Source of the DNA: BOG-933 sp037132135
GTDB taxonomy: Bacteria; Pseudomonadota; Alphaproteobacteria; Azospirillales; Azospirillaceae
Length of the DNA stretch: 64,000 bases
Direction: 5' to 3'
Assembly (NCBI GenBank): GCA_037132135.1
Contig: JBAXPR010000003.1
Span: 19,837-83,836 of the forward strand
Positions within the stretch are counted from its first letter, which is position 1, and each line of letters begins with the position of its first letter. This document shows, piece after piece, positions 36,697 to 42,637 of the stretch. The position numbers and the translations under genes were made by a program. The notes below the pieces were generated by a model, which was not told the DNA's origin, searched no databases, and worked only from the letters and a program-made list of their open reading frames with translations.

Positions 36697-38225
36697 CACG
36701 TGCCTCCCGAAAACATGCGTTCAAGATACTCCCGCTCCTCGCCCAGGGTGTAGGTGATGCTGCCGGTGAGAATGCCGCCGATACCGTGGAAGGTGCCGGC
36801 AATCTCCATACCATGGTCGGTGACGACATATTCGCGGATCTGCTTGTCGTGCCACGAGCCGCGCATCTTCAGCACGGTGATCGCCCGGTGCATGTTGCCC
36901 TGAAGCTCGACATAGCGCAGAAGCACGATCGAATCGGTGATGGTCGAGATGTGGGTCTCGGTAATCGACTCGCCGCCCATCAGCATGGTCGTGGTGTTGG
37001 TGAACATGCCGGCGATTTCGCGGTGCTTGATGAAGCTGGTCAGCGCGATCACGAATTCGCGGAATGACTTCATGGTCGACACCCGTTCCAGCGCCGACAG
37101 GCTGTCGATCGCGATCGCGGTCGGCTTGAAGCGGTCGATCTCGCGCTGGATCTGGATCAAATGGTCTTCAAGGCCCATGGTTTCGGGATAGCGGCAGATG
37201 ATGCGGAGCAGGCCCTGCTCCTCGGCGCTCTCGAAATCGACGCCCCAGGAGGTGGCGTTGCGCACCAGCTGCTCGCGGTTTTCCTCGAAGGCGAACAGGA
37301 TCACCCGGTGACCGGCCTCGATGCCGCCCTTCATGAAGTGGCTGACCATCAGGGTCTTGCCGGTGCCGGTGGCGCCGCTGACCAGAATGATCGAATCCCG
37401 GAACACGCCGCCGCCGCACATCTTGTCGAAGTCGGCGTTGCCCGAAGAGGTTCGGATGTTGGACGATTTCTGCTTCAGTTCGATCGCCGAGAGCGGAATG
37501 ATCGTCACCCCGGTCGAGGGGTCGATGGTGAACGGATACTCGCCCTTCTGGTGGGTGGTGCCGCGGAACTTGAGGATTTCGATCGTCCGGCGACGCTTCT
37601 CCTGCTCCAGCGGGTTGCGCAGGATGATCACGTTGTCGGCGACGAACTCCTCGACGCCGAAGCGCGCGATCTCGCCATATTCATGGACCCGCTCGATCGT
37701 GATCAGCGAGGTCACGCCCAGTTGGCGCATGCCCGAAACCACCCGGTGCAACTCCCGGCGCACGACGTTGCTGTCGGCGAACTGCGGGAAGATGGCGCCG
37801 ACGGAATCCAGAATCACCCGCGTTGCCCCGACCTTGCTCACCGCGTGCTCGATGCGGGCGAGCAGGGCCGAAAGATCGTAAGGCCCGGCCTCGCAGACGG
37901 TTTCGCCGGGCTCGGGCGAGGCGTCGACCAGGGCGATCCGCTTCTCGGCGATATAACGCCGGATCTCCCAACCCAGGCTGCCGACGTTGCGCGCAAGGTC
38001 CTCGGGCGATTCCTCGAAGGTGACGATGACGCCGTTCTCGTTGAACTGCTCGATGCCACTGACAAGGAACTGCAGGGAGAAAATCGTTTTGCCACTGCCT
38101 GCGGTGCCGGCGAGCAGTGTGGTCCGTCCCATGGGAATGCCGCCGTGGGCGATCTGATCGAAACCGGCGATTCCCACCGGGGTCTTTTTCAGGACCACCT
38201 CGTTCAGCGCGTGCGTCGTCGTCAT
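36696..38225 (-). CDS. kaiC: Circadian clock ATPase KaiC
   Basis: The 509-residue double RecA-like ATPase has Walker A motifs GTAGSGKT at 40-47 (CI) and GATGTGKT at 284-291 (CII), with catalytic Glu pairs at 71-72 and 314-315. The phosphorylation region ESITETHISTITDS keeps all three key residues of cyanobacterial KaiC: Thr 422, Ser 427 and Thr 428 match Thr426, Ser431 and Thr432. MRGSWHDKQIREY follows as in KaiC. The C-terminal tail is about 30 residues long and somewhat divergent, a region that in cyanobacteria contacts KaiA. The ATG overlaps the kaiB stop (ATGA) with GAGGAAG upstream. Length and motifs suggest a working autokinase and ATPase. Confidence 0.95.
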   Translation of the reverse strand: MTTTHALNEVVLKKTPVGIAGFDQIAHGGIPMGRTTLLAGTAGSGKTIFSLQFLVSGIEQFNENGVIVTFEESPEDLARNVGSLGWEIRRYIAEKRIALVDASPEPGETVCEAGPYDLSALLARIEHAVSKVGATRVILDSVGAIFPQFADSNVVRRELHRVVSGMRQLGVTSLITIERVHEYGEIARFGVEEFVADNVIILRNPLEQEKRRRTIEILKFRGTTHQKGEYPFTIDPSTGVTIIPLSAIELKQKSSNIRTSSGNADFDKMCGGGVFRDSIILVSGATGTGKTLMVSHFMKGGIEAGHRVILFAFEENREQLVRNATSWGVDFESAEEQGLLRIICRYPETMGLEDHLIQIQREIDRFKPTAIAIDSLSALERVSTMKSFREFVIALTSFIKHREIAGMFTNTTTMLMGGESITETHISTITDSIVLLRYVELQGNMHRAITVLKMRGSWHDKQIREYVVTDHGMEIAGTFHGIGGILTGSITYTLGEEREYLERMFSGGT

Positions 38226-38557
38226 TGGCCAACTTCCTCTTCGCTAACATTCTTGAGCAGCTCAGGATCGTTGGTCCGATCAGATTTTCGGAGATCCAGT
38301 CCAAGCCCGAACAACACCTTGTCCCGCTGGCTCAGGTCGCCGATGACCTTGCGGGCCGGCGCGGGAAACCGTTTCACCAGGGTCGGCGTGGCAAGGATTT
38401 TCTCCTGCTCGGCGATCTCCGGATTCTCCAGGATATCAATGATTTCGTATTCACAAATCCCCTTCAGCTCGTTCTGACAGAGCAGGCGCAGGTTCATGAC
38501 GGCATGTTGGGAAGCCAGGGAGCATCCCGTAATATAGAGACTCAAAATGCACTTCAT
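38222..38557 (-). CDS. kaiB: Clock protein KaiB
   Basis: The 111-residue thioredoxin-like protein carries the KaiB signature: LSLYITG at the N-terminus, IIDILENPEIAEQEKILATPTLVK at residues 39-62 (split motif), then RKVIGDLSQRDKVL. These are the segments that refold when cyanobacterial KaiB binds the KaiC CI ring. A C-terminal tail of about 20 residues beyond the core is acidic (SEEEVGQ). GGGGAGG precedes the ATG, and it overlaps the genes on both sides by four bases, so it is tightly coupled to kaiC and to the KaiA-like gene. Confidence 0.94.
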   Translation of the reverse strand: MKCILSLYITGCSLASQHAVMNLRLLCQNELKGICEYEIIDILENPEIAEQEKILATPTLVKRFPAPARKVIGDLSQRDKVLFGLGLDLRKSDRTNDPELLKNVSEEEVGQ

Positions 38558-39306
38558 ATAGGTTGCCTCCCCGAGAACAGTCGCCTAAAGCCGGTGCGAT
38601 AATACTCCACCAGCATGCCCATCATTTCGAGGGCAAACAGGCGGCTATCGGCGGCAAAGGTATAGGCGAATCCCCTGTCGAGGGTCCTCCTGATGACATC
38701 AAGTGATGCGGCATGAACGTCTATCATATCCCGGGGCGTCGCCCCAAGATTTCCAAGCTTCGTCGCCAGAACTTCCATGCCCGCATTCGGTTTGGCGATT
38801 TTCTTGGCAAGATGGTCAATGTACAGTTGGAGAAGGCCCTGATAGTCGGTCTGCAACTTGGCGAACAACGCCGCCTCGCGTTCCCGAATCGGCGAGACTC
38901 CGGCCATCGCCCGGGTCACCGGCAAGCCGACCGGCGCCGCGGACAGAGCATGATCGCTGCGCGCCACCATCCGTAGCAGTTTGGCCTGTCCCTCGCGATA
39001 GCGCCTGAGGGCGAATGACACGATGGTACGCAGGCTTTCCGGGGTCATCTTGGTCTTGCTGAGATAGTCCTGCGCCCCGGCATCGATGCATATGACGCCG
39101 ATGCCGTCGTCATCGGAGCCGGTCAGAACCACGGTGGGAACCTCGGCGGCGGTGGCGACGATTTTCCGGAGGGTGTCGAGGCCGTTGGAGTCCGGAAGTG
39201 TCAGGTCGAGCAGAACCAGGTCGAACACCGAAGAGGCGAGATGAGCCACCGCGTCCCTGAGGGTCTCCACCGAAACGATTTCATAACGAACATCCGCCGC
39301 TGCCAT
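38554..39306 (-). CDS. KaiA3-like protein: receiver domain plus C-terminal KaiA-like domain
   Basis: The 250-residue frame holds a receiver lacking only its first strand and acidic pair, with the phospho-acceptor Asp 34 in LVLLDLTLPDS, Thr 62 and Lys 84. A linker follows, then a helical domain at about 147-243. This domain aligns with the KaiA C-terminus: DVHAASLD with KaiA EIHVELMD, ADSRL with LDYRL, and LVEYYRTG with CEMYRRS, needing one gap. In KaiA this part dimerises and binds the KaiC tail. Architecture and position before kaiB match KaiA3 of Synechocystis. The RsbU N-terminal domain has the same fold, but the DYRL and EMYRR matches favour KaiA. The missing N-terminus is encoded just upstream in another frame. 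Confidence 0.75.
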   Translation of the reverse strand: MAAADVRYEIVSVETLRDAVAHLASSVFDLVLLDLTLPDSNGLDTLRKIVATAAEVPTVVLTGSDDDGIGVICIDAGAQDYLSKTKMTPESLRTIVSFALRRYREGQAKLLRMVARSDHALSAAPVGLPVTRAMAGVSPIREREAALFAKLQTDYQGLLQLYIDHLAKKIAKPNAGMEVLATKLGNLGATPRDMIDVHAASLDVIRRTLDRGFAYTFAADSRLFALEMMGMLVEYYRTGFRRLFSGRQPI

Positions 39307-39392
39307 CAGACTCGGCCGATGACCAGAGAATCACTCCGGTTGTCCTCGACCAGAAGCAGGCGACTGATGGTCCTCGGGGACTGCAACTCCAT
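39306..39392 (-). CDS. Out-of-frame N-terminal segment of the KaiA-like receiver
   Basis: An ATG at 39392 with AGGA seven bases upstream opens 28 codons encoding SRLLLVEDNRSD, exactly the first strand and acidic pair missing from the following frame. They end at a TGA that overlaps the next ATG (TGATG). Adding one C before that TGA would read ...IGRVLMAAADVRY, a seamless receiver. It is either a one-base deletion, a sequencing error, or a natural split kept by translational coupling or frameshifting. Confidence 0.7.
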   Translation of the reverse strand: MELQSPRTISRLLLVEDNRSDSLVIGRV

Positions 39393-39457
39393 GCACTGTT
39401 CCTGACTGTGTGATGCGGCCAGCAACAAGCGATGTAGCGGGCAACCCGGGTCGAAGA

Positions 39458-39496
39458 TTGGACAATACCGGGGATTTTCTGGGTTGTCCAGGACAA
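39458..39496 (-). promoter_or_regulatory. Kai operon promoter with palindromic operator
   Basis: The perfect palindrome TTGTCC-A-GGACAA fills 39484-39496, and a second TTGTCC half-site lies at 39460-39465. Read on the minus strand, a -35 box TGGACA (39490-39485), 17 bases and a -10 box TATTGT (39467-39462) fit sigma-70. The operator thus covers the -35 and the half-site covers the -10. The predicted leader is about 60 bases. The word GTCCTGGACAA recurs before the CarH-like gene. Confidence 0.55.
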
Positions 39497-39616
39497 TAGC
39501 AATGACCGAAAAAGAACACTTTTGTGCTCGATGAGCATCCCAAGAATATCATTTAAGTGCCGGATAAATGCGCTCGACTTGTGGGGTCTTTAGCTTGATC
39601 CGGGGAAGGCGGCCCG

Positions 39617-39642
39617 GCGCCGGGACGGAACCGTCCCGGCGC
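39617..39642 (-). terminator. Perfect 12-base hairpin after the exported-protein gene
   Basis: GCGCCGGGACGG and CCGTCCCGGCGC are perfect arms around a two-base centre, 8 bases after the stop of the gene at 39651. There is no T-run. It probably shields the kai operon from upstream transcription or stabilises the upstream mRNA. Confidence 0.5.
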
Positions 39643-39650
39643 GCCCGCGT

Positions 39651-41234
39651 CTAGCGGCCGGCCGGCCGGGGCGCGGCGGCGGGCGGCGGGGTCTTGCGGC
39701 CCAGGCGGTCCTTCAGGCCTTGCACCAGCATGGTGATGTCGGCGCCATTAAGGAGAATGGCCCCGGTCCCGGCGACCTCGACCTTGTAGGTCCGGGCCTC
39801 ACGGCCGGCGTCGTCCTTGGCCGGCAGGCCCATGACCTGAACCATGGTCAGCATCGAGAGCATGGTCCTGGTCTCTTCGGAGAGGGTATTTGGGCCCGGC
39901 GCCGGTTGCAGTTCCTTCATCGCGGCGTCGAAGCCGCGGATGGTCATATCGTATTGTGCGACCATGCCCATCGCCGCCGCGGCGTCGTATTGGGCCTGAC
40001 CGGTCAGCTTGACCGTGGTCGCCGGGGTGTCGATGCCAAAGCGTTCGATGGTCAGGTGAGTGCCGGCCTCCGTCAGGGCGGCGTCGGCATCGGGCAGAAA
40101 GGCCTTCAGCGCCTGCTCGCCGCTGACGGTGTCCGGCGCCAGGGCCCGGTCGAGGGCCTGCCACAGGGCGTCATTGGGCAGATTGCGCGCGCTGAGGGAG
40201 AAGCGGGCGGCGGTGGGCAGGAATTCATGGAGGGTCGGCGGCGGCGTCACCGCCAGCGGGCCATGCTCGTAGGTGACCGAAAAGGTCGAGCGGCCCTGTT
40301 CGAGGCCGGCGAGCGCGGTCTGATAGTCGAAGGTCCCGAGGGATACCCCGGTCTCGATCATCGGCACTTTCACCATCAGATCGGCCAGATGGATGTGCAG
40401 GGCGGCACCGTCGAACAGATCGTGGAGGCGGGTCAGGTAATGGCGGGCCGAGATCAGGGGGCCGGGCTTGGCCTTGGCGTCGGGCGGCGGCGGTGCCGCG
40501 GCATCCGGGGCCACGGCCGGCGGGTTCGGCGTGCGCCGGCTGAGCGCGAGCGCGATGTCGAGTCCCGAGACCCGGCCATCGATCATCGCCGAGCCCAGGC
40601 GGACCATGTCATTGCCTTCGGCATACGGCACCACCACCGAGCCGAGGGCCAGGGCGACCGGACCACCCCACCGTCCGGGCTGGCTTTCGGCCAGGGCGCC
40701 GGTCAGGGAAAGGGTGGCGATGGTGATGGCGTGGCCGTCGGTGGGCGCGGTCAGGCGGAGATCGCGCAGGGAAACCTGCAACCCGGTCAGGGTATGGACT
40801 GCAGGTTGCCAGTGTCCCTCGATTTTCTGCGCGCCGAGCGCAATCTCCAGTTCGGGCCTGCCGGCCTTGTCGGCGAGGGTGAGGGCGGAGGGCAGGGCCA
40901 GGCTGAAAGCCCAGCCGCCGTCGGCTTCGGGCCGCAGATCGAGGATGAGGGTGCCAAGGGCGAGTTGCCGGCTGGTGCCGATGTGGGCGGTGACCTGCGG
41001 CAGTTCAGCGCGGTAGTGGTCGCCGGCGGGCGTGACCGTGACCGGCCCCTGCCACTGGCAGCGGAGCGGCAGAGAATAGGTCGCGAGCGGTTGGCAGGGG
41101 TCGGTGCTGAAGTCTGCCGCCAGTCGGGCCGCGGTTTCGGCGGTGATCGCCAAGGGCTCGGCGGCGTGCACGGCGCCGACCGAAATCCCCAGCAGGATGG
41201 CGCCGAGTATCGCTGTCATCCGGTCGCGGCTCAT
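39651..41234 (-). CDS. Exported protein of unknown function, 527 residues
   Basis: The protein has a signal peptide (MTAILGAILLGISVGAVHAAEP) and is otherwise soluble, with long beta-rich stretches and a Pro/Ala-rich insert near PPAVAPDAAAPPPPDAK. Three cysteines appear early (DPCQPL, LRCQW). The layout recalls periplasmic proteins of the DUF2125 type found in Alphaproteobacteria, but I cannot confirm the family. I start at the ATG at 41234, preceded by GAGGGGAGCC; a longer frame to 41327 would hide the signal peptide. It lies between the kai operon (same strand, hairpin between) and the divergent CarH-like gene. Confidence 0.65.
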   Translation of the reverse strand: MSRDRMTAILGAILLGISVGAVHAAEPLAITAETAARLAADFSTDPCQPLATYSLPLRCQWQGPVTVTPAGDHYRAELPQVTAHIGTSRQLALGTLILDLRPEADGGWAFSLALPSALTLADKAGRPELEIALGAQKIEGHWQPAVHTLTGLQVSLRDLRLTAPTDGHAITIATLSLTGALAESQPGRWGGPVALALGSVVVPYAEGNDMVRLGSAMIDGRVSGLDIALALSRRTPNPPAVAPDAAAPPPPDAKAKPGPLISARHYLTRLHDLFDGAALHIHLADLMVKVPMIETGVSLGTFDYQTALAGLEQGRSTFSVTYEHGPLAVTPPPTLHEFLPTAARFSLSARNLPNDALWQALDRALAPDTVSGEQALKAFLPDADAALTEAGTHLTIERFGIDTPATTVKLTGQAQYDAAAAMGMVAQYDMTIRGFDAAMKELQPAPGPNTLSEETRTMLSMLTMVQVMGLPAKDDAGREARTYKVEVAGTGAILLNGADITMLVQGLKDRLGRKTPPPAAAPRPAGR

Positions 41235-41649
41235 GAGTTTGGCTCCCCTCAGGTCTGATCGGGTGGTTATAGCAAAGAACGCAGCCGGTCGTGAGCCTGA
41301 AGCACAGGGACCGCGCCGCGGCGTCATGACGGCCCGGCATGGTCAGGGCGGCGCTGATGCCATGGCTGATGGTTCGGTGCCGGCGCGGCCGGCTTCGGCG
41401 CCGGGTCGCCCGATCCCCGCGTCGCTGCCGAAGCGGTGGCCCCCCGGGGGGGGCGCGGGCCGCTTGCGCCCGGCGATGATCAAACGTCCATTACATTAGG
41501 ACTTACAGTCCTGAACAGACTCGTGATATACCAAACCGTCCTGGACAAACAGCCCTGATGGCGAACGCCACCGGTTGGGCGCGGTCCAGTCTCGATCAGT
41601 GACGGTTGTCAGGCCGATTTCATATATCGATTTTACCCCAGAGCGTCCC
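41235..41649. other. Divergent control region of the CarH-like gene
   Basis: There is no gene in these 415 bases. A very GC-rich block around 41431-41465 contains six C followed by eight G and flanking AAGCGG/CCGCTT arms. Downstream are the operator-like repeats described separately. The region is divergent, serving the exported-protein gene on one side and the regulator on the other. Confidence 0.5.
41503..41550 (+). promoter_or_regulatory. Promoter and paired operator sites of the CarH-like gene
   Basis: GTCCTGAACAGAC at 41508-41520 and GTCCTGGACAAAC at 41538-41550 are direct repeats exactly 30 bases apart, about three helical turns. A weak promoter fits around them: TTACAG at 41503-41508 and GATATA at 41525-41530, 16 bases apart. 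The second site lies just downstream of the -10, a repressing position. It shares GTCCTGGACAA with the kai promoter, so autoregulation plus control of kai is plausible. Confidence 0.5.
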
Positions 41650-42612
41650 ATGTCACACACTTATGATCAGCCACTACGGTCTGTTTCCTCTCTCGATTGT
41701 GGGGCGGCCGGCGTGGCGGTGCCGGTGATTCTGATCGAGAACGAAACCGGGCTGACCAAGGAGGTGATCCGCAAATGGGAGAGTCGCTACGGATTCCCGC
41801 GCCCTGAGCGCGACGAGAACGGCGACCGCATCTATCCGCCGGATCAGGTGGTGCGGCTGCGTCTGATCCGGCGGCTGCTTGGGGCCGGCATGCGTCCGGG
41901 CAAAGTCGTCGGCCTTGAACTGGAGACGCTGGAGCGGTTGACCGAGCAGATGTCCCTTGAGCCCCCGGGGACGACATCCGACGGCTTTCAACAGGTGCTC
42001 GACGCCTTGTCGGGGCACGATCTGCCGCGTCTGACCCACCTGCTGAAGGGGCAGCTGATCCGGCAGGGCCTGTCGGTGTTCGTGCGGGAAACCGTGGCGA
42101 GGCTCAATGTTCTGATCGGCGAATGCTGGCTGCGCGGCGAGATCAATATCTTCGAGGAACACCTTTATACCGAGGCGGTCTGCGACCTTCTTCATGAGTC
42201 GATCCGGACCGTGATCAATTTTTCGGGGTCGCCCCGGGTCTTGCTGACCACCGCCCCCGGCGAACTTCATACCATCGGCCTTCTCATGGCCAGCACGATC
42301 CTTTCCTTGGAGGGGGCTCACTGCATCAGCCTCGGCGCGCAGATGCCGGCGGTGGAAATCGTCACCGCGGCCAAGGGCTGCGCCATCGATGTCGTCGGCC
42401 TGTCCTTCAGCATCGCCCGTCCGGCCCGCGATGCGGCGCTGTTCCTGCGCGATCTTCGCGCGCGGCTGGATCCGGCGGTCGAAATCTGGGCCGGTGGAGT
42501 CGGCGTGTCGCGCCTGCGCCGGATGGACGGCGTGCGCTACATGCCGGACCTTGAAAAGGTCAGCCCGACCATCACGGCCTGGCGCAAAAGCCGGGCCGGC
42601 GCCGCGTCTTAA
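41650..42612 (+). CDS. CarH-like MerR regulator with adenosylcobalamin-binding photosensory domain
   Basis: The 320-residue protein has a MerR winged helix (residues about 23-90, TGLTKEVIRKWESRYGFP). A helical cap follows with Trp 160, Glu 170 and His 171, the W-x9-EH signature of CarH photoreceptors, and then a Rossmann B12 domain. That domain has ELHTIG (205-210, ExHxxG with His 207 as lower ligand), 41 residues to SFS at 252-254, and Gly-Gly at 282-283. Family members repress in the dark as AdoCbl-bound tetramers and release DNA on illumination. Leu 161 stands where Thermus CarH has a His next to the Trp. AerR/PpaA proteins share the B12 domain but lack the DNA-binding domain. The ATG at 41650 is chosen; starts at 41575 or 41599 are possible. 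Confidence 0.87.
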   Translation: MSHTYDQPLRSVSSLDCGAAGVAVPVILIENETGLTKEVIRKWESRYGFPRPERDENGDRIYPPDQVVRLRLIRRLLGAGMRPGKVVGLELETLERLTEQMSLEPPGTTSDGFQQVLDALSGHDLPRLTHLLKGQLIRQGLSVFVRETVARLNVLIGECWLRGEINIFEEHLYTEAVCDLLHESIRTVINFSGSPRVLLTTAPGELHTIGLLMASTILSLEGAHCISLGAQMPAVEIVTAAKGCAIDVVGLSFSIARPARDAALFLRDLRARLDPAVEIWAGGVGVSRLRRMDGVRYMPDLEKVSPTITAWRKSRAGAAS

Positions 42613-42637
42613 GCGGCCGGAAGGCCGGGCGCGGGGC

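Noticed and set aside
38554..39306. Reading the C-terminal domain of the response regulator as RsbU N-terminal
   Set aside because: RsbU_N shares the fold, but the DYRL and EMYRR equivalents and the position directly before kaiB favour KaiA; kept as the main alternative.
41508..41550. Possible CRISPR fragment from repeats 30 bases apart
   Set aside because: There are only two 13-base copies, inside a promoter region, with no cas genes; an operator pair explains them better.
41650..42612. AerR/PpaA-type B12 antirepressor
   Set aside because: Those proteins lack a MerR DNA-binding domain, which is clearly present here at residues 23-90.
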